The notes beneath the pieces are model-generated. The model was not told where the DNA came from and ran no database searches. It was given only the letters and a program-made list of their open reading frames with translations. The translations under genes and the position numbers were made by a program. From Devosia subaequoris (GTDB lineage: Bacteria; Pseudomonadota; Alphaproteobacteria; Rhizobiales; Devosiaceae): a DNA stretch of 64,000 nucleotides. Each line of letters begins with the position of its first letter. Position 1 is the first letter of the stretch. Of the stretch, positions 24,373 through 33,970 are shown in pieces. The stretch is from the NCBI RefSeq assembly GCF_014197055.1, contig NZ_JACIEW010000009.1, positions 1-64,000 of the forward strand, given 5' to 3'.

Positions 24373-25353
24373 ATGTTGAAGAGCTTCACGCTCGCTGCCG
24401 CGGCCATGGGTCTAATGATGAGTGTTGCCCCTGCGTACGCTCAGACGATGACCATGCTGTCGAGTTGGGACGAGACCTATAACGCCGTGCCGGTTTTTGC
24501 GCAGGGCTACATCGATCTTGTCAACGAAAAGTCGGGCGGGGAGATCGATATCGACCTCCGCGGCCCCGAATCCGTTCCGCCCTTCGAGCAGCTTCAGCCC
24601 GTTTCAGCCGGCCTGTTCAACATGCTCTTCACCCATGGTGCCTACCACCTCGGCGAGACCTCGATGGTGTTTGGTATGGACGCGGTCACCGACGATCCGG
24701 CCGCCCGTCGCGAGAGCGGTCTCTACGATCTCATCGATCAACACTATGCCAAACACAACCTCAAGCTGCTCGGCGTTTTCTCGGCCGCCTCAGGCTACCA
24801 CGTCATGCTGCGCGACCCCATCGGCGAGGATGGTGGCTTGGAGGGCCGGCGTATCCGTGCCTCGGGTACCTATCATGACTTCGTGACCACGCTTAACGGC
24901 TCGGTTGTGACCATGCCGGCTAGCGATATCTACTCCTCGCTCGAGCGCGGCGTTGTCGATGGTGCTGCGTGGCCGGTTTTCGGGGCCATGGACTATCGTT
25001 GGTATGAAGTGGCCAGCTACATGACTCGCCCCATGTTCGGTATCAACAACCATTCGCTGTTCATCAATCTCGATACCTGGAACGGTCTCTCCGAGGACCA
25101 GCAGTCGATCCTGATCGAAGCGGCCGAGGAGCTCGAAGTCTCGGGTCGTGCCGAATTCGAGGGTCTGTGGGCAGCTGAAGATGCTGCCATGCAGGAGGCA
25201 GGGCTTGAGATCACCCAGTTCGGACCCGAATATGCCGACCGCGTCGAGGCCATCTTTGCCCAAGGCGTCTGGCGCCAGGTCGAAGACCGCGCCGGGGAAG
25301 ATGGCGCCGCGTTGCATCAGCTGGCCCTTGAGAAGGGCCTGACGGCAGAATAG
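24373..25353 (+). CDS. dctP: TRAP transporter substrate-binding protein (DctP-type)
   Basis: The 326-aa protein has a signal peptide (residues 1-23, cut after APAYA) and a DctP-like fold: MLSSWDETYNAVPVFAQGYI, then SGYHVMLRDPIG, and RIRASGTYHDFV with the Arg that usually binds the carboxylate. It should bind its substrate in the periplasm and deliver it to DctQM. GGTGAGGAG precedes the ATG. It heads the operon after the IclR operator. The specific substrate cannot be read; a carboxylic acid is likely from the family and the downstream enzymes. Confidence 0.92.
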   Translation: MLKSFTLAAAAMGLMMSVAPAYAQTMTMLSSWDETYNAVPVFAQGYIDLVNEKSGGEIDIDLRGPESVPPFEQLQPVSAGLFNMLFTHGAYHLGETSMVFGMDAVTDDPAARRESGLYDLIDQHYAKHNLKLLGVFSAASGYHVMLRDPIGEDGGLEGRRIRASGTYHDFVTTLNGSVVTMPASDIYSSLERGVVDGAAWPVFGAMDYRWYEVASYMTRPMFGINNHSLFINLDTWNGLSEDQQSILIEAAEELEVSGRAEFEGLWAAEDAAMQEAGLEITQFGPEYADRVEAIFAQGVWRQVEDRAGEDGAALHQLALEKGLTAE

Positions 25354-25390
25354 TCCTCCTCGGGCGGGTGACATCGGAAAGGAGCGGACA

Positions 25391-25912
25391 ATGCTCACAT
25401 TGCTTGCGCGCATCCATGACGGTGTCACCCGCCTGGCCTTCTGGGTCGCCATGGCCTCGGTGTTCTACCTCACCGCCGTGACGGCCTTTGAAGTGGTCTC
25501 GCGCTATTTCTTTCGTGCGCCGACCGACTGGGCGCCGGACACAAGCGCTGTCGCCTTCGCCTTCATCGCCTTTCTCGCCGCGCCCGAATTGTCCCGCAGT
25601 TCCGGCCATGCGGCCATGACATTCGTGGTGGAAACTTCCCGTCCCGCAATATCGGTCTGGATGCAGCGTTTCTCGCTGCTGCTGGCCGTTATGGTCTGCG
25701 CCATGCTGGTGTGGTTTGGCGGCATCGAAACCAGCCGTCAGATTGCCAACGATATTTCCATGATCGCGGCGACCCGCATCCCCAAATGGATCGTGACCGG
25801 CGTCATCGTCTACGGCATTGCAAGCTCCGGCCTCTATTTCCTGCGGCACCTGCTGGCGACCTTTCTCACCTCCCACAAGGACGACCCTAAATGGAGTGGT
25901 ACATATTCCTGA
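25391..25912 (+). CDS. dctQ: TRAP transporter small permease (DctQ-type)
   Basis: The 173-aa protein has four probable membrane helices: FWVAMASVFYLTAVTAFEVV, SAVAFAFIAFLAAPEL, FSLLLAVMVCAMLVWFGG and IVTGVIVYGIASSGLYFL. A conserved acidic loop, FRAPTDWAPD, follows the first helix. It is the small partner of the large permease in a DctPQM TRAP system. GGAAAGGAG precedes the ATG. It overlaps the next gene by 22 bases. Confidence 0.9.
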   Translation: MLTLLARIHDGVTRLAFWVAMASVFYLTAVTAFEVVSRYFFRAPTDWAPDTSAVAFAFIAFLAAPELSRSSGHAAMTFVVETSRPAISVWMQRFSLLLAVMVCAMLVWFGGIETSRQIANDISMIAATRIPKWIVTGVIVYGIASSGLYFLRHLLATFLTSHKDDPKWSGTYS

Positions 25913-27195
25913 GCGGGGCGTTCTTCCTGCTCCTGGCCCTCTTTGCGGTTGGCCTTCCCGTCTTTATCGCCTTTCTCGCCCTCAATCTTGCCGGTCTCTT
26001 CCTGATCTCGGGCAATTTCAACGGCGTGACTTTGATCATCAACTCGATGTTTTCGACCAGCACGTCGCTGTCGCTGGCGGCCATTCCGCTGTTCGTGCTC
26101 TTGGGCGAGCTACTCTTCCGTTCGGGCTCGGTGAGAATTCTGTTCGACGCAGTTGATGGGGTGGTGGGCAACATTCGCGCCCGTCTTTATGTAGTTTCCA
26201 TCCTGCTCTCGACTCTGTTCGGCGCGCTGTCGGGTTCGGCCATGGCCGTCGCAGCGATGATGGGCTCGTCGCTCTGGCCCGAAATGAAGGCCCGGAACTA
26301 CGATCTAAAGCTCTCAATGGGAACAATGCTGGCCGGGTCCAGCCTGGCCCCGATCATTCCACCCAGCGTCATGGCCATCGTCCTGGGCATGTTGGCCAAT
26401 GTATCGATTTCGGCCCTCCTGATTGCCGGCATCGTGCCGGGCCTCATCCTGTCAATCCTGTTTCTCGGCTATGTCGTGATCCGTACCCGCATCAATCCCA
26501 GCCTGGCCCCGATCAGCGATGACACCAGCTTGCCGCTCAAACAGCGCCTAATGCTGGTGGTCAAAGCGCTGCCCTTCCTGCTGATCATCGGCGTGATCCT
26601 GGGCTTCATCCTCGCGGGCATCGCGACACCAACGGAATCGGCCGCCGTGGGTTGTGTCGCGGCAGTCGTCGTGTGTGCGATGTTTGGCAATCTCAACTGG
26701 CCCACCATCCGTGATTCCCTGCGCTCGACCGCGTCGATCTCGGGCATGATCATGATCATCATGGCCTGTTCGGTCTCGTTCAGTCAGGTGCTCAACATGA
26801 GCGGGGCGACCTCGCAGCTGGTGCAGACCGTCACTGAATTGGCGCTGCCGCTGGTCCTGATGTTCATTCTCCTGCAGTTCGTGCCGTTCGTCCTGTGCAT
26901 GTTCATCGATCAGATCGCGTTGATGATCATGCTTGTACCGCTCTACACGCCCATCATCAGTGCGATCGGCTTTGATCCCCTCTGGTTCTGGATGATTTTC
27001 CTGATCAACATGTCCATCGGTGGGATTACTCCACCCTTCGGTTACACGCTGTTTGCGCTCAAGGGCGTCATTCCGGAAGCGTCAATCCAGAGCGTTTATC
27101 GCGCGGCCCTGCCATTCATTGGCATCTGCATGCTGGCGATTGCTCTGTTCGCGACCTTCCCCGACATCATCCTCGCTGTTCCCGCGCTGCTCTAG
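25891..27195 (+). CDS. dctM: TRAP transporter large permease (DctM-type)
   Basis: The 434-aa protein has about twelve hydrophobic segments and the DctM signature stretches: GALSGSAMAVAAMMGSSLWP near residue 110, then GSSLAPIIPPSVMAIVLG, and a C-terminal GGITPPFGYTLFALKG. It couples import of the substrate to sodium entry across the inner membrane. The start overlaps the dctQ end, so the two are translationally coupled. Length is normal and no frameshift is seen. Confidence 0.94.
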   Translation: MEWYIFLSGAFFLLLALFAVGLPVFIAFLALNLAGLFLISGNFNGVTLIINSMFSTSTSLSLAAIPLFVLLGELLFRSGSVRILFDAVDGVVGNIRARLYVVSILLSTLFGALSGSAMAVAAMMGSSLWPEMKARNYDLKLSMGTMLAGSSLAPIIPPSVMAIVLGMLANVSISALLIAGIVPGLILSILFLGYVVIRTRINPSLAPISDDTSLPLKQRLMLVVKALPFLLIIGVILGFILAGIATPTESAAVGCVAAVVVCAMFGNLNWPTIRDSLRSTASISGMIMIIMACSVSFSQVLNMSGATSQLVQTVTELALPLVLMFILLQFVPFVLCMFIDQIALMIMLVPLYTPIISAIGFDPLWFWMIFLINMSIGGITPPFGYTLFALKGVIPEASIQSVYRAALPFIGICMLAIALFATFPDIILAVPALL

Positions 27196-27209
27196 GAGAT
27201 TATCACACC

Positions 27210-27983
27210 ATGGATTTGGGACTTTCCGGGCGTCGGGCCCTCGTTCTGGGCGGCAGTCAGGGCCTTGGACATGCTTGTGCAAAGGCACTGGCCGAAGAAG
27301 GCGCACGGGTCGTGATCAACGGGCGGGACGCGGAGCGCGCCGCCTCGGCAGCCGCCGTCATTGGCGCACACTGGGTTGCCGGTGATGTGTCGACCGCCGA
27401 AGCGCGGGGCGATATCCTCGCTGCTGCGCATGAAGAGCTCGGTGGTATAGATATTCTTGTCACCAATGCCGGTGGTCCCCCGCCGGGCCCCTTCGGTAAT
27501 CATGAGCACGACATCTGGCTTAAAGCGATTGAGACCAACATGCTCTCGGCGATCGATTTTACCCGGGCCGTGCTGCCCGGCATGATCGCCAACGGCTTTG
27601 GACGTGTGGTCAATATCACCTCGTTCACGGTTCGCGAGCCTTACCCTAATATGGGTCTTGCGACCGGTGTGCGGGCGGGCCTTACCGGAGCCATGGCGTC
27701 ATTGGCGCGTGAGGTTGCCGACAAGGGTGTAACCGTCAACAACCTGCTTCCCGGGCTGATGGACACCGGCGCGCTGCACCGCGTTTACGCTGCACAGGCC
27801 AAGGCGCAGGACGTCAGCGAAGACGAAGCCAAGACCAACATGGCCAAGTCGATCCCTATGCAGCGCCTCGGTCTGGCTGAAGATTTCGGCCCTACCTGCG
27901 CGTTCTTGTGCTCGCGCCATGCCAACTACATTACCGGCCAGAACCTGACCATCGATGGTGGGCTGGTTCGTGCGCTGATCTAG
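27210..27983 (+). CDS. SDR-family oxidoreductase without the classical Tyr-x3-Lys
   Basis: The 257-aa protein has the Rossmann motif GGSQGLGHACAKAL, the NAG motif (VTNAGG) and an ITS motif. At the usual Tyr-x-x-x-Lys position the chain reads GLATGVRAGLTG, so Tyr and Lys are missing. The end (NYITGQNLTIDGGLVRAL) is typical of SDRs. It may be one of the SDR groups with L-S-N-x-x-R in this place. It sits between the transporter and the acyl-CoA dehydrogenase gene, so it may act on the same substrate, perhaps as a dehydrogenase. That role is inferred. Confidence 0.85.
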   Translation: MDLGLSGRRALVLGGSQGLGHACAKALAEEGARVVINGRDAERAASAAAVIGAHWVAGDVSTAEARGDILAAAHEELGGIDILVTNAGGPPPGPFGNHEHDIWLKAIETNMLSAIDFTRAVLPGMIANGFGRVVNITSFTVREPYPNMGLATGVRAGLTGAMASLAREVADKGVTVNNLLPGLMDTGALHRVYAAQAKAQDVSEDEAKTNMAKSIPMQRLGLAEDFGPTCAFLCSRHANYITGQNLTIDGGLVRALI

Positions 27984-27992
27984 GAGACTATC

Positions 27993-29489
27993 GTGACCGA
28001 TTTGACCCACAACGACCTTGTGATCGGCATCGTCGGTGCCGGCGCTATGGGCTCCGGGATCGCGCAGGTGGCCGCAGCTTCAGGCCGCACCGTTCTGATT
28101 TTTGACCAGCGCCACGGCGCAGCCTCGACTGCCAGGGCTGGCATCATCACGCGCATGGAAAAGCGCGTCGCGGAGGGCAAGGCCAGCCAGGATGTGGTCG
28201 ATATGCTTGTTGCCAAACTTCAGGTGGTCGAGAGCCTGTCGGCCCTTGCCGGTTGCGGGCTCATCGTTGAAGCGATCATTGAAGACCTTGATGCAAAGAG
28301 GGCTTTGTTCGCCGAGCTTGCGGCCATGGTCGCGAAAGATACCGTCCTCGCGTCGAACACCTCGTCGATCCCCATTGGCGCCATCGCCTCGGGCCTGCCC
28401 AATCCAAGCCGGATCTCAGGGCTCCATTTCTTCAATCCAGTCCCGGTGATGAAGCTCGTCGAGGTCATCCGCACTCCCGACACTGCCGACGAGGTCGTTG
28501 ACGGACTGATGCACCTGTCGCGCGAGATGGGTCGGGTTCCTGTCGAAGTACGTGATACGCCGGGCTTTCTGGTCAATTTCGGTGGACGCGCCTATACGAC
28601 GGAGGGCCTCGCCATCGTCCACGAGAATGTCGCGACACCCGCTCAGGTCGATGCGGTCATGCGCGATTGTTGTGGTTTCCGCATGGGGCCTTTCGAGCTG
28701 ATGGATCTGACGGGCATGGACATCAACTACCCGGTGACCGCCCTTGTCCATCAAAGCCACTTCTCGGACCCACGCCTGCGCTCAACGCCGCTCCATCGCT
28801 ATCTCTTCGATGTAGGCCAGTTGGGTCGCAAGACCGGCCGGGGCTTCTTCGACTATCGCGATGGGGCGGCTCGACCGAGCGCCGACGCCACATCTTCGGC
28901 ACCGCCCGCGCACACTGTGTCGCTGCTCGAAGCCAACGAGGCGCTGGTCGCTCTCGCCCGCGAACTTGATCTCTCGGTGCTGCCCGCTGATGACGGGGTT
29001 TGTCCAATCCTTTGCGCCCCGATTGGGGAAGATTGCGCCGCACTGAGCGAGCGCACGGGCGCCGATCACAGGCGCCTTGTGGCCCTCGATCTGGCCGTCG
29101 ACACCACCAGGCGCATCACCGTCATGACTGCGCCAGACGCCGACCCTGCGGCGCGAGACAGCGTCGTGGCGCTGCTTTTGCAGAGTCGCGCTGTGACGGC
29201 GATTGCGGATTCACCAGGATTCATCGCACAGCGCATCTGCGCAATGATTGCCAACCTTGGTTGCGAAATGGCCCAGACCGGCCTTGCAAAGCCCAACGAC
29301 ATCGACACAGCAATGCGGCTGGGGCTCAATTACCCCAGTGGGCCGCTGGAGATGACCGACGCCATGGGTGCCGATCAGCTCTACACGATCATGACCCAGA
29401 TCCAGCGCCTGACGGGCGATGACCGCTACCGCCCCAGTCAGTGGTTGCGCCGCCGTGCCCAGCTCGGGCTTTCGGCGATGGCGAGCTGA
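27993..29489 (+). CDS. 3-hydroxyacyl-CoA dehydrogenase (PaaH-type)
   Basis: The 498-aa protein has an N-terminal NAD-binding fold (VGAGAMGSGIAQVAAAS), the SNTSSIPI and GLHFFNPVPVMKLVEV motifs, and two C-terminal 3HCDH domains; the second is near residues 400-490 with SPGFIAQRICAMIANLGCEM. The two-domain length matches PaaH-like 3-hydroxyadipyl-CoA dehydrogenases. It should oxidise a 3-hydroxyacyl-CoA to the 3-oxo form with NAD. The GTG start has GGAG seven bases upstream. The substrate is inferred from the pathway, not from this gene alone. Confidence 0.9.
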   Translation: MTDLTHNDLVIGIVGAGAMGSGIAQVAAASGRTVLIFDQRHGAASTARAGIITRMEKRVAEGKASQDVVDMLVAKLQVVESLSALAGCGLIVEAIIEDLDAKRALFAELAAMVAKDTVLASNTSSIPIGAIASGLPNPSRISGLHFFNPVPVMKLVEVIRTPDTADEVVDGLMHLSREMGRVPVEVRDTPGFLVNFGGRAYTTEGLAIVHENVATPAQVDAVMRDCCGFRMGPFELMDLTGMDINYPVTALVHQSHFSDPRLRSTPLHRYLFDVGQLGRKTGRGFFDYRDGAARPSADATSSAPPAHTVSLLEANEALVALARELDLSVLPADDGVCPILCAPIGEDCAALSERTGADHRRLVALDLAVDTTRRITVMTAPDADPAARDSVVALLLQSRAVTAIADSPGFIAQRICAMIANLGCEMAQTGLAKPNDIDTAMRLGLNYPSGPLEMTDAMGADQLYTIMTQIQRLTGDDRYRPSQWLRRRAQLGLSAMAS

Positions 29490-29490
29490 A

Positions 29491-30246
29491 CTAGTACGCG
29501 CCGCGCCCCAGGCTCTGCGCCACCTCGCGCAGCGCATCGGCAAGGGGCCCCCGCATGGTGTGCTCGGAGACGCTGCCGGTTGCGACCGGGATGGTGAGCG
29601 CTGTCACATCGTTGTCCGCCTGCACGGCGACCGAAACCCCACCGATTCCGGGACGCCAGGCGTCCCGGATGATGGCTATACCCTCCTCCCTCGCCTGGGC
29701 GAGGCAGAGGTTGAATGTATCGAGGTCGCCTTCACGCTTGCCGATGTAGCTGCGTACGCGGCTTGCGATAGTGCGGCTCTCGCGTTCGGGCATCGCCGCG
29801 ACCAGGGCGATGCCGGCCGCCGAAACCGCAATTGGCAAGCGCCCACCCATGGCCAACCGCACCGCAACCATATTGGAACCGGGCACGACCTCGACGAAAG
29901 TGATGTGGAGGCCGTCACGCACGGCAAGCGCTGCGGTTTCGCCGGTAAGGTCAGATATGTGTTTGAGATGGGGACGCGCGCGCTCGATCAGCGACATGCT
30001 GGCAAGGATTGGATAGCCCAAGGTCAGGTTCTTGGGGGTCAGTTCATAAGCCCGGCCTCCGGGCGTCAGCCGCGTATAGCCCAGCGCCGTCAGCGTATGG
30101 GTCAGCCTGGAAACGGTGGACGGCGCCAGTTGGGTGGCGCGCGCGATGTCGCCATTGTTCAAGGGTCGCTGCGCACGTGACAACGACTCCAGAATGGCCA
30201 ACCCCCTTGCCAGAGCATCTACAAATTGCCGATCGTCGCTGGCCAT
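29491..30246 (-). CDS. IclR-family transcriptional regulator
   Basis: The 251-aa protein has an N-terminal winged HTH (RGLAILESLSRAQRPLNNGD, then ATQLAPSTVSRLTHTLTAL) and a C-terminal IclR effector domain (GYPILASMSLIERARPHLKH). ATG at 30246 follows the palindrome at 30267-30283 by 20 bases. It lies between the transporter/dehydrogenase half and the ligase half of the pathway, on the opposite strand. It likely controls both halves and itself, through the palindrome, in response to a pathway metabolite. Whether it activates or represses cannot be told. Confidence 0.92.
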   Translation of the reverse strand: MASDDRQFVDALARGLAILESLSRAQRPLNNGDIARATQLAPSTVSRLTHTLTALGYTRLTPGGRAYELTPKNLTLGYPILASMSLIERARPHLKHISDLTGETAALAVRDGLHITFVEVVPGSNMVAVRLAMGGRLPIAVSAAGIALVAAMPERESRTIASRVRSYIGKREGDLDTFNLCLAQAREEGIAIIRDAWRPGIGGVSVAVQADNDVTALTIPVATGSVSEHTMRGPLADALREVAQSLGRGAY

Positions 30247-30266
30247 GGCTCCCCCAACCTTAAAGT

Positions 30267-30283
30267 ATTCCGCACAGCGGAAT
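30267..30283. promoter_or_regulatory. IclR operator candidate, divergent promoter region
   Basis: The same ATTCCGCACAGCGGAAT palindrome as at 24237-24253, again followed by a GCAATTC half-site, is placed between the IclR gene (start 30246) and the ligase gene (start 30429). It could serve autoregulation and control of the right-hand operon at once. Confidence 0.78.
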
Positions 30284-30428
30284 GCTATTTCGCAATTCTG
30301 TGTTGCGATTATCACGGCCATCCCCGAAAGTCGAGCCGACAAAGCCGCTGCGCCGAGCCGGAACGATGGCGCGTTCACCCCCAAAGACGGCGACTTACCC
30401 CGCCCCGACCCAAGGACACCAAAGCCCG

Positions 30429-31958
30429 ATGTTGACCGGTGACATGCTTCGGCGCTCAGCTGAGCGCTTCCCCAACAAGCCGGCCGTGCTCTGGCAGGAT
30501 GCCAGCCTGAGCTACACCGATCTCAACCGACGCGCCAATCAGTTGGCCAATGCCCTGATCGATCTGGGCGTTGCCAAAGGCACTAAAGTTGGCATTGTCA
30601 GCCGCAATCGGCCCGAATATGCCACTGCCTTTTTTGGCGTGGCCAGGTCCGGGGCAGTCTTGGTCAATGTGTCGGTGCTGTACGCATCCGAAGAGCTACA
30701 GTTCGTGCTCAGCAAGGCCGATGTCGAGGTGCTCCTGATTGAAGACATCTTCCTCGACAAGGTCGCTGCCGTCCGCAGCCAACTGCCCAAGCTCAAGTCG
30801 GTCATCGTCATCGGTCAGGGCGCTGATTTCCAGACCTTCGAAGGTTTGCTTGCCCAGGGCTCAGCAGACTATCCGGATGTGCACATAGGCGAAGACGATC
30901 CGTTTTCCATGACCTACACTGGTGGCACGACTGGGCGCCCCAAGGGCGTCCTGTGCAGCCACCGCAACCGCATGATCACCGCGCATACCGTGGTCGTCGA
31001 GGAATCGATCGATGAGCGCGACGTGGTTGGCATCGTCACCCCGATGTTCCATGTGGCGGCGCTGAACATCATGTTTCAGCCTGCCATGCTGGTGGGTGCA
31101 ACGGTGACCCTGCTTTCGAAATGGAACGTCGCCGATTTCGCTGCCATGGCGCGGCGGACCAAGATGACGGCCGCATTTATGGTTCCCACACAGGCCTCGA
31201 TGATGGTTTCCGATCCCGATTTCGATGCGGCCAATTTCGCAGGTTTCGAGAAGCTCTCCTTTGCTGGTGCGCCCATGCCGGACTGGGTGCAGCGTGCGCT
31301 GCTCGAGAAGCTGCCGAAGCTCAAACTCACGCAGATCTATGGCCAGTCTGAAGTCGGCGTCCTCACTGCCCTGCGCCACTGGTACCTGCCCGAGAAGCTC
31401 TCCTCGATCGGACGACAGGCCTATAATGTCGATGTTGCCGTGGTCGATCCCGAAGGCAAGCCGGTCAAGCCCGGCGAGATTGGCGAGATCGTTTCGCGCG
31501 GCGAGAATGTCATGCTCGAGTACTACAACGAGCCCGAACAGACCAAGGCGTTCTTCCGCCACGGCTGGGGCTGGACGGGCGATGTGGGGACCATCGATGA
31601 GGCGGGCTTCATCACTCTGGTCGATCGCTCCAAGGACATGATTATTTCCGGTGGTGAAAACGTCTACCCCAAGGAAATCGAAAACGTCATCTACGAGCTG
31701 CCTGCCGTCGCCGAATGCGCCGTGTTTGGCATACCGGACGATAAATGGGGCGAAGTCCCCGCGGCCTATGTGCTTCTGAAATCTGGCCAAGCACTCGGCG
31801 AGGAGGTGTTGGTCGAGCATTGCGCCAAGCATCTGGCCCGCTTCAAACGCCCGCGCCTGGTCAAGTTTGTCACCGAATTCCCCAAAACCCCGATCGGCAA
31901 GATACAGAAGAATGTCCTGCGCGAACCTTACTGGAAGGACAGGGAGAAGAAGATATGA
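30429..31958 (+). CDS. AMP-forming acyl-CoA ligase
   Basis: The 509-aa protein has the AMP-binding signature [11 protein letters not shown] (about residue 163), a YGQSE motif, the [15 protein letters not shown] block and the C-terminal lysine region [14 protein letters not shown]. It should activate a carboxylic acid to the acyl-CoA with ATP and CoA. As first gene of the right-hand operon it probably acts on what the TRAP system imports. The acid is not identified. Its stop overlaps the next ATG as ATGA. Confidence 0.93.
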   Translation: MLTGDMLRRSAERFPNKPAVLWQDASLSYTDLNRRANQLANALIDLGVAKGTKVGIVSRNRPEYATAFFGVARSGAVLVNVSVLYASEELQFVLSKADVEVLLIEDIFLDKVAAVRSQLPKLKSVIVIGQGADFQTFEGLLAQGSADYPDVHIGEDDPFSMTYTGGTTGRPKGVLCSHRNRMITAHTVVVEESIDERDVVGIVTPMFHVAALNIMFQPAMLVGATVTLLSKWNVADFAAMARRTKMTAAFMVPTQASMMVSDPDFDAANFAGFEKLSFAGAPMPDWVQRALLEKLPKLKLTQIYGQSEVGVLTALRHWYLPEKLSSIGRQAYNVDVAVVDPEGKPVKPGEIGEIVSRGENVMLEYYNEPEQTKAFFRHGWGWTGDVGTIDEAGFITLVDRSKDMIISGGENVYPKEIENVIYELPAVAECAVFGIPDDKWGEVPAAYVLLKSGQALGEEVLVEHCAKHLARFKRPRLVKFVTEFPKTPIGKIQKNVLREPYWKDREKKI

Positions 31959-32764
31959 GCGATCGTTACGCAGACTATAAACGGCTCAAATTCGACTGGC
32001 CCGAAGAGCGCATTCTGCGCATCACCATGGACAATCCTGGTCGCCTCAATTCCGCTGACGCTGTGATGCATGGCGAACTGGTCCGCGTCTGGCGCGATAT
32101 CGATGCCGATCCGCAGGTCAATGCGGTGATTATCCGTGGGGCAGGTGAAGCGTTTTCGTCCGGGGGCGACCTCGATCTGGTCAAGGAGATGACCGAAGAC
32201 TTCGGCACATTGACGCGTGTTTGGAAGGAGGCTCGCGACCTCGTCTACAACATCATCAATTGCTCCAAGCCGCTGGTCTCGGCCATGCAGGGTCCTGCAG
32301 TGGGCGCCGGCCTTGTCGCGGGGCTTCTGGCCGATATCTCAATTGCTAGCAGGACAGCGCGCATCATCGACGGACATACCCGCCTCGGCGTTGCCGCAGG
32401 CGATCACGCCGCCATCGTCTGGCCGCTGCTGTGCGGCATGGCCAAGGCCAAGTATTACCTTATGCTGTGTGAAGCGGTGAGTGGCGAGGAAGCGGAGCGT
32501 ATCGGACTCGTTTCGCTGTGCGTTGAAGAGGCCGACCTGCAGGAAAAGGCCCTAGAAGTCGCCCGCAAGCTCGCCAAGGGCTCGCCCTCGGCACTGCGTT
32601 GGACCAAATACGCGCTCAACAACTGGTTCCGCATGGCGGGCCCCACCTTCGACACGTCGCTGGCGCTCGAATTCATGGGTTTCACCGGTCCCGATGCGCG
32701 CGAAGGGCTGGCTTCGCTCAAGGAAAAGCGCCGTCCCAATTTCGATCCCAACTCGGCTGTTTAG
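31955..32764 (+). CDS. Enoyl-CoA hydratase/isomerase-family protein
   Basis: The 269-aa crotonase-fold protein has the oxyanion-hole stretches [14 protein letters not shown] and [20 protein letters not shown]. It starts [20 protein letters not shown], with ATG overlapping the ligase stop as ATGA. Where many hydratases have a Glu pair, this one reads [20 protein letters not shown], so it may catalyse another crotonase reaction (isomerase, hydrolase or lyase). It differs from the two hydratase-like genes further down. The substrate is unknown. Confidence 0.88.
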   Translation: MSDRYADYKRLKFDWPEERILRITMDNPGRLNSADAVMHGELVRVWRDIDADPQVNAVIIRGAGEAFSSGGDLDLVKEMTEDFGTLTRVWKEARDLVYNIINCSKPLVSAMQGPAVGAGLVAGLLADISIASRTARIIDGHTRLGVAAGDHAAIVWPLLCGMAKAKYYLMLCEAVSGEEAERIGLVSLCVEEADLQEKALEVARKLAKGSPSALRWTKYALNNWFRMAGPTFDTSLALEFMGFTGPDAREGLASLKEKRRPNFDPNSAV

Positions 32765-32767
32765 ATC

Positions 32768-33970
32768 ATGGCACATGCATATATCTGCGCGGGGGTCCGT
32801 ACGCCCATTGGCCGGTACGGCGGGGCGCTGGCCGGTTTCCGACCCGACGATCTGGCAGCTCATGTCATCAAGGCGCTCATCGCCGATCACCCGGCGCTTG
32901 CCACCGCCCGGATCGACGATATCTACCTCGGTTGCGCCAATCAGGCGGGCGAAGACAATCGCAATGTCGCGCGCATGGCCGGTCTTCTGGCCGGCCTGCC
33001 CGTCGAGGTGCCTGGCGTCACGCTCAACCGGCTGTGCGGGTCTGGTTTGGATGCCGTCGGTCAGGCTGCCCGCGCGATCAAGGCCGGCGAGGCCGATCTG
33101 ATCATTGCCGGTGGCGTCGAATCCATGAGCCGCGCGCCGTTCGTCCTGCCCAAGGCGGAAACCGCCTTCGCCCGGCAGGCGGACATCTTCGACACCACCA
33201 TTGGCTGGCGCTTCGTCAATCCTTCGATGGCATCCCAATTTGGCATCGATTCCATGCCCGAGACGGCCGAAAACGTCGCCGAGGATTTCTCGGTGTCGCG
33301 CGAGGACCAGGACAAGTTCGCCCTGCGCTCACAGCAAAGGGCCGCCGCAGCGCAGAAGAGTGGACGGCTGGCCCGTGAGATCGTCGCGCTGGAAAAGCCC
33401 CAGCGCAAGGGCGACCCCATTGTCATCGATACGGACGAACACCCGCGCGAAACGACACTCGAGGCGCTATCCGAGCTGCGCGCGCCCTTCCGGGACGGGG
33501 GCAGTGTCACCGCCGGCAATGCCTCGGGGGTCAATGACGGCGCCGCCGCGCTCATTGTGGCGTCCGAAGCCGCCATCGCCAGATATGGGCTGACACCCTT
33601 GGCCCGTGTCACCGGCCTCGCCACCGCGGGCGTTCCCCCGCGCATCATGGGTATCGGGCCGGCGCCGGCCACCCGCAATCTTACCGAGCGGCTCGGCATT
33701 TCCGTTTCGAGCATCGACATCATCGAACTCAACGAGGCCTTTGCCGCACAGGGGCTCGCCGTCCTGCGCGAGCTAGGCCTGCCAGACGAAGCTGAACACA
33801 TCAATCCCAATGGTGGCGCCATCGCGCTTGGTCATCCGCTCGGGATGAGCGGAGCGCGCCTTGCGCTCACGGCGGCCATCGAGATGCAGGATCGTGATGC
33901 CAGGCGTGCGCTCTGCACCATGTGCATTGGTGTTGGTCAGGGTATCGCACTCATGTTGGAGGCCGCGTAA
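32768..33970 (+). CDS. Thiolase, 3-oxoadipyl-CoA type (PcaF/PaaJ-like)
   Basis: The 400-aa protein has the nucleophile Cys in LNRLCGSGLDA (about residue 90), the NEAFAAQ motif, GHPLGMSGAR with its catalytic His, and the C-terminal CTMCIGVGQG Cys. The segment GWRFVNPSMASQFGIDSMPE is the style of PcaF, the 3-oxoadipyl-CoA thiolase. It would cleave a 3-oxoacyl-CoA to acetyl-CoA and a shorter acyl-CoA, finishing one turn of beta-oxidation. Exact chain specificity is inferred from resemblance. Confidence 0.92.
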   Translation: MAHAYICAGVRTPIGRYGGALAGFRPDDLAAHVIKALIADHPALATARIDDIYLGCANQAGEDNRNVARMAGLLAGLPVEVPGVTLNRLCGSGLDAVGQAARAIKAGEADLIIAGGVESMSRAPFVLPKAETAFARQADIFDTTIGWRFVNPSMASQFGIDSMPETAENVAEDFSVSREDQDKFALRSQQRAAAAQKSGRLAREIVALEKPQRKGDPIVIDTDEHPRETTLEALSELRAPFRDGGSVTAGNASGVNDGAAALIVASEAAIARYGLTPLARVTGLATAGVPPRIMGIGPAPATRNLTERLGISVSSIDIIELNEAFAAQGLAVLRELGLPDEAEHINPNGGAIALGHPLGMSGARLALTAAIEMQDRDARRALCTMCIGVGQGIALMLEAA

